A stretch of DNA of 64,000 nt. Source: Streptomyces sp. TRM68416. GTDB lineage: Bacteria > Actinomycetota > Actinomycetes > Streptomycetales > Streptomycetaceae. The stretch spans positions 1 to 64,000 of the forward strand of contig NZ_JACVWU010000011.1 of the NCBI RefSeq assembly GCF_014596915.1, read 5' to 3'. The notes under the pieces are model-generated. The model saw only the letters and a list, made by a program, of their open reading frames with translations, ran no database searches and had not been told where the DNA came from. Positions 8,701-16,246 of the stretch are shown piece after piece (position 1 is the first letter of the stretch; each line of letters begins with the position of its first letter). The position numbers and the translations under genes are program-made.

Positions 8701-11700
8701 ATCCTCGTGAACATGAGCGTGTTCAGTGGCGTGAGGTCGTGGATCCGCTTGCTGGGGCCGTGGTCCTCCTCGCCCGCACTGCGGTCGGCCAAGCAGGCAG
8801 TGCCGAAGTCTCGGAGTTCTGCGAGCCGGTCTTCGCCGGCCATGCCGAGCGCAAGAGATACCGCTGGTTCACCTTCGACCGGTCCTACCGGCCCTGGGCC
8901 ACACTTGTAACCAAAGCGGTGATTGATACAAATGCTTCGCCTGAGCTTCTGGACCGGCTGGCAGACTCAGCCCTGGAGCTTATTCGAGACGGTTCGCCCG
9001 AGCTCTGGCTGGACATGGCCGATGTCCTCAGCCGACACGGCGGCCATGAGGAACGCGCAGCCGCCTTGTGCATGCGCGCCGCAGAGCACGCGCGTGCGCA
9101 GCCGTACTCTGCCTCCGACCGGTTGGAGCTGCTCGCGCGCAGCTCGGCCATCGCAGCTACGGTCGCTCCATCCTTGGGCAAGCATCTTTTTGACCAAGCG
9201 GTTGATGCGGCCACTGGCATCAACGATGACGCCGCTCGTCTGCTTTCCGTCCATGCAGACCTGGCACAGCGCGCCACCGTCGAGCCTGCACGGTGTGCTG
9301 CCGTCGCCGCACGCCTGATCCGTGTCGCCGAGGCCGTGGCACCGCATGTCACCGACACGAACGTCATCCCTTACGAGGCGATAGTCGCCGCTGCTGCCAG
9401 GCTCGACGCCGCCACGGGAATGGCCGCCGCAAGCCGCTGGGACGACGAGGACCGGCTGCCACTCGCCGCGAGCCTTCCGGGAGCCCTGACAGGCGCGGTC
9501 AGCACCGGTGCTGTGCCGGCATGGCAGGCCCTTTGCTTGGACCACCTCATCGACGACGACAGGCGTCGCTTGACGTACCAGATCGACGTCGCGCTGCACT
9601 TGACCACTACCGGCGCCGCAGGCTATGCATCCGCTCGTACGGTGCTGACCAGAGCGGCCAGCTCACTGCGTCGGAGGGCACCTGCCCGTGACCAGCCAGC
9701 ACTCGCGAGGCAGCTTTTCGAAGCAGCTGCGGAACGAGGGCTTGAAGGGACGATCCGGTCGGTACTCGATCCCGTACTCGCCATCGAAAGCACGTCTGAC
9801 TCGAACGAGTCGGACGCCATGCCCACCAGCCGTCGCTGGTACGGCGACGAGACGACACCAGAGACCTCCGCCCTGCTCGCGGACCCTGCCTCTCGTGGTT
9901 GGCGGACGCTCCCAGAAGATGTCACTGCTCTGCGGTCCGCGCACGTGTACGGCGACGAGTTGAATGGGTTCATCAGCACTGTTGTGCGCCATGCTCCGAT
10001 GGATGAGCGCGTCCAAGTCCTCGAGGCCGTCGGGGCGTTGTCCGGCCCGGACGCTGCCACCGTGATGACCGTGCTCGCTGACCGCTTGGACGGCTGGCGG
10101 GGCTGGCCTGGTCTTGCTGCGTGGGCGGAGTCCGCGCTGCCTTCGTTGGTTGCCAGGTTCCTGCCCGACCTTGCGTGGCATAACGACGTTGACGGGATCA
10201 TCCGCAAATTCCGCGCCTTCGGAAGCGACGGCATGATCCGCAATGCCATACTGCTTGGCCTTCCGCAAGCCCGCACGCGCCTCACCGCATACGGATGGCA
10301 GAACATCGCCTCCCTGCTGGGCCGGCTCTGTGAACCTGCTTCCGCTGCCGAAGCGCTGCTCGGTCTGCTCGACGACCGCATCAGCGAGGAAGCCCCGGTC
10401 GTTGACCCAGCTCCATCGACTCCGTTGGAGCCAGTGCCCATGCTGTTGTGGAGTGCCTTCGGACACCCACGCCGCGACATCCGTTGGCGTGCCGCGTACG
10501 CGACCAGGGATCTGCTCACCCACCCAGACGTTCCTGCTGCCGCCCCACTCGCCACCCAACTTGTGCAGTGCCTTGACCTCAGCGATACAGGGCCATATCG
10601 CGACCGGGACCTGCACTTCTACCGGCTGTCGGCGAGCGCAGGACTGCTCGTCGCGCTACGAAGAATCGCTGCCGAGCGCCCCGCGATCCTCGCCCCGCAC
10701 AGGGCTGACCTGGTGCGCCATGCGACAAGTTCAGACTTGCCGCACGCTCAGATCAGGGAACTTGCCCGCCAAGCGGCTCTCGACCTTGCGTCACCAGGTG
10801 GGCTGGACACAGACGTTCTAGGCCTGGCGAATCAGCCGGACCGCTGTTACGCGGACCGGAAACGTCAGAACGGGCACCATGACCGCCGCGGCTCGACTGA
10901 CCGCCGCTACGACTTCGATCAGATGGACACGCTGCCGTACTGGTACAGCCCGCTCGCCAGCGTCTTCGACGTTCCCGTTGACACCATTTCCAAGGTCGCC
11001 GAGCCGTGGATCCTCGACAAGTGGGGGCTCAGCCAGCAGGACTGGTGGACCGACAAGCGTGAACTGCGCAGCGAAAGAACTGCGGGGCGAATGAGCCACA
11101 GGCAGGGGGTGATTCCCCGGGAGGAGAGCTTGCGGCTCTACCTTGAGTATCACGCCATGATGACTGCAGCCGGCGAGCTCGCGGATACGGGACGTCCAGT
11201 ACGGGTCGGAGCGTGGGACTCGGACGAGGGCGATCCATGGGAGGAGTGGATTGCGCGGCACCTTCCTCCTGCTGGGCCCTGGCTCGGAGACTTGGGCGTT
11301 CCTGTTCCCGTTGAGCCTGAGCTTTTCGGCCCGCTTACATTTCCTGACGGCGACCAGACTGCCCCAGAACCAGCTGCGTACGACCGAGTGCTTAGGCTCG
11401 TGAACGGAGACCTGCCTGATAGCGCCTTGGTTGCTAGCAGCGTGACGCAGCATAGGCCCGAAGGCCGTGAGGAAATCCGTGTTTGGTCGGCCCTTGTGGC
11501 ACCTGACCATGCCGGAGACCTCCAGCGCGCTCTTGCTTCGGCATCGGATCCGCACGACTGGAAGCTGCCCGCCGAAGGCGAGGAGCGGTTCGAGGTCGGC
11601 CACGGCGCCTTTGATCTGCGCGGATGGCTCGCCGACCCGAATGACCCGAGAGAGACGCTCGCCGAACACGATCCGTATGCGCACGGGATGCAAGCCATGC

Positions 11701-12035
11701 TTCCCTTGCCCGGTCGCAGGTTTCGTGACGCTGCCCGGGCAACCACTGGCCCACACGGCTTCACCTTGGTCACGCAGGACGGAGCGACCGTCGCCCGCGC
11801 AGAACAGTGGGCGGACCCTGACTACAACAGCGACGAACGCCAAGCCACGTCACGCGGATATCGCGTCCACGTCGACCGCACAGCGCTGCTGAACCATCTC
11901 GCTCACGCCGGTACCAACCTCATTGTGGAGGTCCAGATTGGACGATACCGATCAGACGCCGCCGACAGCGGCTATCGAGCCCCCAGAAGCAGGATCTACC
12001 TCGTCGACGCCGCCGGCCGAGTCACCGCCAGTTGA
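5748..12035 (+). CDS. Giant Avs-like STAND NTPase with N-terminal Cap4/DUF4297-like nuclease
   Basis: I place the start at ATG 5748 because GAGAGGAGAG at 5735-5744 is a strong ribosome site and the preceding in-frame codons lack one. The product is 2,095 aa. Residues about 8-150 (GDEFHFWWAASRALELL, VDVAEYY with D53, then Q73-x-K75 in SQLKYST) fit a PD-(D/E)xK nuclease of the Cap4/DUF4297 type, with Q in place of the usual Glu. The NTPase has Walker A GEAGAGKTT at 312-320 and Walker B VVAVDAADNA ending near 416. The remaining 1,600 residues are mainly helical repeats, then an aromatic-rich C-terminal region (YWYSPLASVFDV, about residue 1730 onward). Nuclease-NTPase-repeat order matches Avs/AVAST-type antiphage proteins, but the length is greater than most. 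I infer target-sensing defence. It is co-oriented with, and overlapped by, the 283-aa gene. Confidence 0.82.
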   Translation: MGAPESNAGDEFHFWWAASRALELLNPNSDLCRVSLEGLARVDDPDEKYETVDVAEYYGGSDVRDAHTLVMSQLKYSTRHPDQPWTASRLCERRSRRTENGPATAPRSVVADLADAYRRLRDDHGTEAVGKSRIALVSNCPGDPHLLASVKAAEEWVRAQDGEVQRAALLRELPGEQGAVIRQLSTAVGGRLSSSEFCRFLTVLDLSQTGMMDRATLARAVRAGASELTPGHGPDSALRLFDLVRRQALPEASRDGITVDDVLVTLGAPEVVDLYPAPSRLPDVPDPLPAPSARDLAETALEHLGEHVVAHGEAGAGKTTTLRQMGDHLPEGSALVLFDCYGGGDYLSSGEERHTPRRFVTQVVNELAQQCGTPLLIQPPQVEEDLWRWLNRTLERASGSLAPGAVLVVAVDAADNAVVAADERGDRGFLSGLVRLPLPERVVLVLTARSHRVPSLGADPAETVEISPFDAPTSALHLRRHRAAASDTEAGEFHTRTGGNPRSQFYALAQADANGLDVPALLEECERTPEPLFADLVSSALQVSGADAGGQRWLALMLALARPVSIATLAAALDVDMAAVSAFAGGLVPGVKVVDDLVQFRDEDFETYVRGRVSPSDVVAAHHRLADMFLASRAADPDAAAHVADHLFAADRLDELLQLVLDEDTPAGIADGFRREQVQGRRLDLAARAAARTGSAVAAVRVAARGCDTASRSDTLSRLVESHLDLVAQYVDVELLHAYALRQSHRTWLGPVQMRIAGALSRDPERHTEARAALDNAEAWLRRWKDGRNGESAHWTVDVDDVAAAAEARYRLDGVAGAVDELRRWRPTSFVHDVTAALAARLAGEISPDEARDVLRANSVPPAAQAPFLAHAVSSSTAPDPVWVDEVAQGLLAVAAPELQRWHLEVLDAVIRHGNGDTAAALARHWSPHELPAYRWSFTTESAEGVLALRCHAAAAVLAGTDLNVGELVPQSLRARQADGGRAVDPREHERVQWREVVDPLAGAVVLLARTAVGQAGSAEVSEFCEPVFAGHAERKRYRWFTFDRSYRPWATLVTKAVIDTNASPELLDRLADSALELIRDGSPELWLDMADVLSRHGGHEERAAALCMRAAEHARAQPYSASDRLELLARSSAIAATVAPSLGKHLFDQAVDAATGINDDAARLLSVHADLAQRATVEPARCAAVAARLIRVAEAVAPHVTDTNVIPYEAIVAAAARLDAATGMAAASRWDDEDRLPLAASLPGALTGAVSTGAVPAWQALCLDHLIDDDRRRLTYQIDVALHLTTTGAAGYASARTVLTRAASSLRRRAPARDQPALARQLFEAAAERGLEGTIRSVLDPVLAIESTSDSNESDAMPTSRRWYGDETTPETSALLADPASRGWRTLPEDVTALRSAHVYGDELNGFISTVVRHAPMDERVQVLEAVGALSGPDAATVMTVLADRLDGWRGWPGLAAWAESALPSLVARFLPDLAWHNDVDGIIRKFRAFGSDGMIRNAILLGLPQARTRLTAYGWQNIASLLGRLCEPASAAEALLGLLDDRISEEAPVVDPAPSTPLEPVPMLLWSAFGHPRRDIRWRAAYATRDLLTHPDVPAAAPLATQLVQCLDLSDTGPYRDRDLHFYRLSASAGLLVALRRIAAERPAILAPHRADLVRHATSSDLPHAQIRELARQAALDLASPGGLDTDVLGLANQPDRCYADRKRQNGHHDRRGSTDRRYDFDQMDTLPYWYSPLASVFDVPVDTISKVAEPWILDKWGLSQQDWWTDKRELRSERTAGRMSHRQGVIPREESLRLYLEYHAMMTAAGELADTGRPVRVGAWDSDEGDPWEEWIARHLPPAGPWLGDLGVPVPVEPELFGPLTFPDGDQTAPEPAAYDRVLRLVNGDLPDSALVASSVTQHRPEGREEIRVWSALVAPDHAGDLQRALASASDPHDWKLPAEGEERFEVGHGAFDLRGWLADPNDPRETLAEHDPYAHGMQAMLPLPGRRFRDAARATTGPHGFTLVTQDGATVARAEQWADPDYNSDERQATSRGYRVHVDRTALLNHLAHAGTNLIVEVQIGRYRSDAADSGYRAPRSRIYLVDAAGRVTAS

Positions 12036-12789
12036 CTCTGTCGCCGCCCTCGGGGAACGCATTCTCACCGAACTCGGCGAAGAACGCACCAACAACACGC
12101 TGACTCGCTGGCTTGCCCACCACACCGCCCGTCTCATTGAAGCCGCCGATCAGGCACAGGCGGCCAACGCGCCTGATGCCGATGCCTGTGAGGCCAAGGC
12201 ACGAGAGGCCATCTTGCAGCTCTGGCACGCGCGCTCCGACTGGCCCAGCGGGTGGCCACCACCCCAGGCGGCCGAGACGGCCAGGCTCCTGGATGGGCTG
12301 CCCTCCCTCGATGCCGACGAGTGGTACCGCCGTACCGTCCCGGCACGGCTCCACGACATCCATCACCACGTCCTCGCTGCGCTTGTCGACCTGGCCACCG
12401 GTGATGCCTCCGTGGACATCGAGCAGGGGTGGCTCGACGCGTACGGTGACCACCTCACTGAAGACGAGGCCGTCATGCTCCGGCGGGCCGCCGGAAAACC
12501 TAGGCGCCTGGACGCGTTGCTGCACCTGGACCACTTGTACGCGCTCCTCGACATGGATGTCGAGGAGGAGGAAGACCATGATGCTGACGCAGTCGCCGAG
12601 GGTGCCGACGCACACCCGTTGGTCAAGCTCGCTGACGCGTACCGTGATGCCGTCCTCGACTTGGTGCAAACCTCCAAGACCAATGCCCCAATCGTCAATG
12701 GACCTGTACCTGATGAAAGCCGAGACGGCGAAGCTGCGAGCTCGCAGGCTCCGCCCACCGACAGTGAGCCTGGAATTGAAGAGGGCTGA
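11938..12789 (+). CDS. Hypothetical partner protein overlapping the giant NTPase gene
   Basis: The start is taken as TTG 11938 because GGAGG at 11927-11931 sits six bases before it. It therefore begins 98 bases inside the NTPase gene in another frame, a sign of tight translational coupling. The 283-aa product has a Thr/Pro/Ser-rich leader (1-38), a helical middle with a Trp-rich patch (LWHARSDWPSGWPPP), and an acidic segment (DVEEEEDHDADA) near residue 210. The C-terminus (after about 250) is low-complexity. No catalytic motif, membrane span or known domain is visible. It may be an accessory or regulatory subunit of the nuclease-NTPase, and the overlap is the only evidence for that. Confidence 0.7.
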   Translation: MDDTDQTPPTAAIEPPEAGSTSSTPPAESPPVDSVAALGERILTELGEERTNNTLTRWLAHHTARLIEAADQAQAANAPDADACEAKAREAILQLWHARSDWPSGWPPPQAAETARLLDGLPSLDADEWYRRTVPARLHDIHHHVLAALVDLATGDASVDIEQGWLDAYGDHLTEDEAVMLRRAAGKPRRLDALLHLDHLYALLDMDVEEEEDHDADAVAEGADAHPLVKLADAYRDAVLDLVQTSKTNAPIVNGPVPDESRDGEAASSQAPPTDSEPGIEEG

Positions 12790-12791
12790 GG

Positions 12792-13502
12792 TCAAGGTGG
12801 CTCCTCAACATGAGGCGATTCGCCTGCACATTTCTCTGGCGTTGACTTGTGTCCTCGGGCCCCGGATACGTTGTCGCGCTCTCCACGCTCGCCTTCGGTA
12901 ATGGCGAGCAGGTCATCGAGCCGCTTCAGTTCTTGCTCGCTGACCAACGTAGCGATGGGGCCAGCGTCGCCGGTGATAGCGAGACGACTGCCTGACGTGG
13001 AGATCCTCCGGACAAGGTTCTCCAAGGGAAGAGGTAGTCTTGACACCGCGAGACGGTCGGTGATTTCAAGCGGTAAATCTAGCCATGTGCAGCTGTGCAA
13101 TAGAAAGTTGAGTGCACAATCTTGACTTGCTGCATCAGTTGAACGATCGCGGGCCAGCGCTTCTTTGACCGCCGTGCTCAAAAACTCCTCCGGACTCTTC
13201 CCTGCCGCTCTCGCCCATGAGCGGATTCGTCTCTTGACCCCGTAGGTGAACGGAATACTCATCCGCAGTATTCCGTCTGGTCCAGGGAAAAGCGTGCACA
13301 GTACGTCAATGGGAAGGGAGTCTTGCAGACGTCTCCACACCTTCCTGATGGCAAGCTCCTCGTCTCGCGCCGACACGAGAACGGCGATGCTCTTCCCGTC
13401 GTGCGACGATGCCATCGGCATACCGCTGATCCGCCGCGCGACCTTCAGTTCGACTCCGCGTACGGTCCGGGTCAGGATGATCTCAATTGCGTGCAGAGGC
13501 AT
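12792..13502 (-). CDS. Hypothetical protein with C-terminal Phd/YefM-like segment
   Basis: A 236-aa protein starting at ATG 13502 and ending two bases from the convergent 283-aa gene. The N-terminal 65 residues show strand-helix patterns (IEIILTRTVRGVELKVARR). A basic helical stretch near 95-115 (KRRIRSWARAAGKSPEEFL) could bind nucleic acid. Residues about 175-205 (SRLAITGDAGPIATLVSEQ then LKRLDDLLAI) resemble the second half of Phd/YefM antitoxin folds. The C-terminal 30 residues are unstructured. The start lies 12 bases after the stop of the NUDIX-like gene, so the two are probably one transcript. No toxin is recognisable next to it, so I do not call it a toxin-antitoxin system. Confidence 0.6.
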   Translation of the reverse strand: MPLHAIEIILTRTVRGVELKVARRISGMPMASSHDGKSIAVLVSARDEELAIRKVWRRLQDSLPIDVLCTLFPGPDGILRMSIPFTYGVKRRIRSWARAAGKSPEEFLSTAVKEALARDRSTDAASQDCALNFLLHSCTWLDLPLEITDRLAVSRLPLPLENLVRRISTSGSRLAITGDAGPIATLVSEQELKRLDDLLAITEGERGERDNVSGARGHKSTPEKCAGESPHVEEPP

Positions 13503-13514
13503 GGGGACTCCAGA

Positions 13515-13973
13515 TCAGTAGAGCGAGATCGGGCCGTCGGGAAGCCAACCTTCCACGTATCCGGAGACCAGAAGCGCCACGCCTTCAGGTGAGACATCTC
13601 GGTGGCGAGTTTTGAGCTGGCTGACTTTCCACCGGGCGTGTGAAGGAGACATTGCCTGAAAAGCGTCCGATTCTTCCGCGCTGATCCTCACGATGAAAAC
13701 GCGGGAAACGGTTCGCTGGTCATGTTCCCAGCAGTCGGACTCCCGTGTTTCGTGAACGCCGTAGAGGGATCCGAAGTGAGGATTCTCGATGTGAAATCGC
13801 TCAGCGAGATACTGAGCGGCTCCGTCCTTGAAATCGGTGCCAGCAGCGAGCAGCGCCTGCGGGACCGTCCAGCCACCGCAGCATCCGCCGCACAACATCA
13901 GGCGATTCTGGTCGTCCAGGAGGAGCAGGAGGGCACGGCGGTCGGCGACCGACGGGGCGTGGGAGGTTGCCAT
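13515..13973 (-). CDS. NUDIX-fold protein with degenerate Nudix box
   Basis: A 152-aa protein. The first 60 residues match the NUDIX layout: a hydrophobic strand ALLLLLDDQNRLML, then GGWTVPQALLAAG and a helix ending AERFHI, followed by strands (FGSLYGVHE, SRVFIVRIS). The canonical box G-x5-E-x7-R-E-U-x-E-E-x-G-U is eroded: the helix DFKDGAAQYLAERFHI keeps one Glu but not the paired metal-binding REVxEE residues. It may bind a nucleotide without hydrolysing it, as in several signalling and regulatory NUDIX proteins. It is the first gene of a probable two-gene unit with the Phd-like protein. The ATG at 13973 has only a weak ribosome site. Confidence 0.6.
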   Translation of the reverse strand: MATSHAPSVADRRALLLLLDDQNRLMLCGGCCGGWTVPQALLAAGTDFKDGAAQYLAERFHIENPHFGSLYGVHETRESDCWEHDQRTVSRVFIVRISAEESDAFQAMSPSHARWKVSQLKTRHRDVSPEGVALLVSGYVEGWLPDGPISLY

Positions 13974-14319
13974 GTGGTCAGGCTGCCGTCTAGCTACTCA
14001 AGTAGCAATCTGGATGCCGTCCCATGGGTGACAGGTTCACTCGGGCAGTGCCAGATGCGCGCCGCGCACCGTGGCTCGTCTGCTCCCGCCGGCGCGCACA
14101 GGTTGCACTGAATTCGGGCGCTGCACTGCACCCTGTGCACCCGTCATGAGCTGCGAAAACACTGCAAAGGCGTTTGGGGTTCAGGGCTGCCGCGTTTTGG
14201 GGCGTCGCACACCACCAGGCCTGGCCTGCGGCGACGGTATTTCCCACACATCCCACGAAGGCGGACGGTGGCCCGGTGAGGCCACAGGCGTCAGCGTACC
14301 GGATCTGTTCGGTGGTGGG
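13974..14319. other. Intergenic region at the island/core boundary
   Basis: About 345 bases without a supported gene. It would contain the promoter of the NUDIX-like gene on the minus strand and the 3' untranslated end of the IclR-type gene. I saw no terminator with a T-tract, no tRNA and no integrase scar, although a junction between accessory and core DNA is expected here. Confidence 0.35.
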
Positions 14320-15882
14320 TCAGGACATGGGGACGTGGGTGAAGCGGGAGGCGGCGTGGAGGTCGGTGGTGAGGGTGGTTGCGGTGGCTCGGAGGGCGGG
14401 GAGGAGGTGGGTTTCGCAGTCCTCGGGGGTGTGGCGGGCGGCGTGCAGGGCGGTGCCTACCGCGGCGACGACCCGGCCCGCGCGGTCGCGGACGGGGACG
14501 GCGAGGGTGCGCAGGCCGTGTTCGCGTTCCTCGTCGAGGAGGACGTGGGGGGCGTGGCCGAGGAGGACGCGGCCCAGGGAGGTCGAGAGGGCCGGGAGGC
14601 GGGTGCCGGGCGGGATGCGGACGCTCATCACGTGGGGGGCGGTGACCGTGGCCGTGCAGTGGATCTCGTCGCCGGACGGGGTCAGGACGGCCAGTGCCGT
14701 CGACTCGTGGATCCGGTCGGTGAGGGCGGTCAGGTGCGGGGTCGCAAGCTGGGAGAGGGACGTGCGGGAGAGCGGGGGGAAGCCCAGGGACAGGACCCGG
14801 GGGGTGAGGGCGAAGGTGCGGTCGTCGGGCAGGCGGCGGACCAGGCCCAGGTGTTCGTAGGTGATCAGTGCGCGGCGGGCCGTGGCCCGGGCGAGGCCGG
14901 TCGCCTCGGCCACCGCCGTCAGGGTCAGGTGGGCCCTGCCCTCGTCGAAGGCCGTGAGGACCGTCAGACCGCGCGCCAGGGACTCGACGAAGCCTCGGCC
15001 CAGTTCCTGCTTCGACGCGCCCGTCCAGGCGGCCAGGCCCGAGGGCCGTACCGCCGGTTCGGGGGGCGGCGCCTCGCGCAGTTGCCGTTCCATCGCCGCC
15101 ACCGCCGTCCGCAGCCGCGGCAGCAGTGTCTCGCGCAGGTCCGCCGCGGTGTGCCGACTGGTGTGGCTGACCACGCTCGCCACGCAGGCGATCCGGTGCG
15201 TCCCCGGCTCCCGCACGGGAACGGACAGGGCTACCAGGCCCGGTTCGATCAGCTGGTCGTCCAACGCCCAGCCGTCCTCCCGCGCCCGTTCCACACGGTG
15301 CGGGAACTCCTGCTCCCCGTAGGCGCGTTTGCGGGGTGGTACGGCGGAGAAGGACGCGGCCAGGGGGTCCGCCGCCCGGCGCTCGTGCCAGGCCTGCCAC
15401 TCCTCGTCCGTCCACTGGGTCGCGAACAGCGGGCCGGGGGCGGTGCGTTCGGCCGGGAGGAGGTCGCCGATGCGGAAGCTCAGGGACATCGCGCGGCGGC
15501 GGGTGGCCTGGTGGATGAAGCGGATGCCGTCCCGGTCGGCGACCGCCAGCGACACCGACTCGTCGAGTTCGTCGGCGAGCGCGTCCGCGTGCGTACGCAG
15601 GAGTGCGGGCAGGCGCAGGGAGGCCAGGTAGGCGTTGCCGAGTTCCATCAGCCGGGGGGTCAGGACCGCGTCCCGGCCGTCGAGACGGACGTACCCCATG
15701 CGGGCGAGGGTCGCGGTGATCCGGTCGACCGTGGAGCGGGCGAGGCCCGTCGCCCGCTCCAGCCCGCTCGGGCTCAGCGTCCCGCCGGCCTCCGTCAGCT
15801 CCCGCAGTACGGCGACCCCGCGGACCAACGGCGCGACCACCTCGGACGCGGGGGCGGCGGTCGTCATGGTCTGTGCGGGCAT
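14320..15882 (-). CDS. Double IclR-family transcriptional regulator
   Basis: A 520-aa protein. ATG 15882 is preceded by GGAGAG and is preferred over upstream in-frame codons that read through tandem repeats. It contains two complete IclR modules in tandem. The first winged helix-turn-helix is at about 18-75 (RGVAVLRELTEAGG, ERATGLARSTVDRI), with an effector domain to about 250. The second helix-turn-helix is at about 275-335 (ESLARGLTVLTAFDEG, EATGLARATARRAL), followed by a second effector domain ending LRATATTLTTDLH. Single-module IclR proteins are about 250 aa, so this is a fused duplication. Such two-module regulators are known in actinomycetes near aromatic catabolism genes. No target gene adjoins it here. 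The second effector domain looks shortened. Confidence 0.85.
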   Translation of the reverse strand: MPAQTMTTAAPASEVVAPLVRGVAVLRELTEAGGTLSPSGLERATGLARSTVDRITATLARMGYVRLDGRDAVLTPRLMELGNAYLASLRLPALLRTHADALADELDESVSLAVADRDGIRFIHQATRRRAMSLSFRIGDLLPAERTAPGPLFATQWTDEEWQAWHERRAADPLAASFSAVPPRKRAYGEQEFPHRVERAREDGWALDDQLIEPGLVALSVPVREPGTHRIACVASVVSHTSRHTAADLRETLLPRLRTAVAAMERQLREAPPPEPAVRPSGLAAWTGASKQELGRGFVESLARGLTVLTAFDEGRAHLTLTAVAEATGLARATARRALITYEHLGLVRRLPDDRTFALTPRVLSLGFPPLSRTSLSQLATPHLTALTDRIHESTALAVLTPSGDEIHCTATVTAPHVMSVRIPPGTRLPALSTSLGRVLLGHAPHVLLDEEREHGLRTLAVPVRDRAGRVVAAVGTALHAARHTPEDCETHLLPALRATATTLTTDLHAASRFTHVPMS

Positions 15883-15956
15883 CGTCTCTCCGGTACGGCG
15901 GTCACGCCGGTACGGCGGTCTCGGCAGGCCTACCGTAATGGCGGGCGCGGGCCCCC

Positions 15957-16230
15957 GGGTCTTCGGCGTTGGGCTGCCGGTATGGCCCCTGGGTCTTCGG
16001 CGTCGGGCTGCCGGTATGGGCTCCGGGTCTTCGGCGTTGGGCTGCCGGTATGGCCCCTGGGTCTTCAGCATCGGCTACCGGCATGGGCCCCGGGTCTTCA
16101 GCGCCGGGGTAGCGGTAGGGCCCCAAGCCTTCAGCATCGGGCTGCCGGCACCAGGTTTCGGTGCAGGTCATCTGCACTGGCCCCCAGCCTTCACCGCCGG
16201 GCTGCCGGCGCCAGCCTTCGGTGCAGGCCG
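15957..16230. repeat. Tandem repeat, about 34-bp period, eight degenerate copies
   Basis: Copies beginning GGGTCTTCGG(C/T) recur at 15957, 15991, 16025, 16059, 16092 and about 16125. The first three intervals are exactly 34 bases, and later copies are progressively diverged and shorter. Each unit contains GGGCTGCCGGTATGG. The period is not a multiple of three and the array lies between two minus-strand genes, so it is not a coding repeat. It occupies the 3' region of the metalloprotease gene and the 5' region of the IclR gene. Confidence 0.85.
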
Positions 16231-16246
16231 CGCACTGGCCCGCCCC

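Noticed and set aside
12792..13973. Toxin-antitoxin system
   Set aside because: Only a weak Phd-like segment is visible, and the NUDIX protein is not a known toxin.
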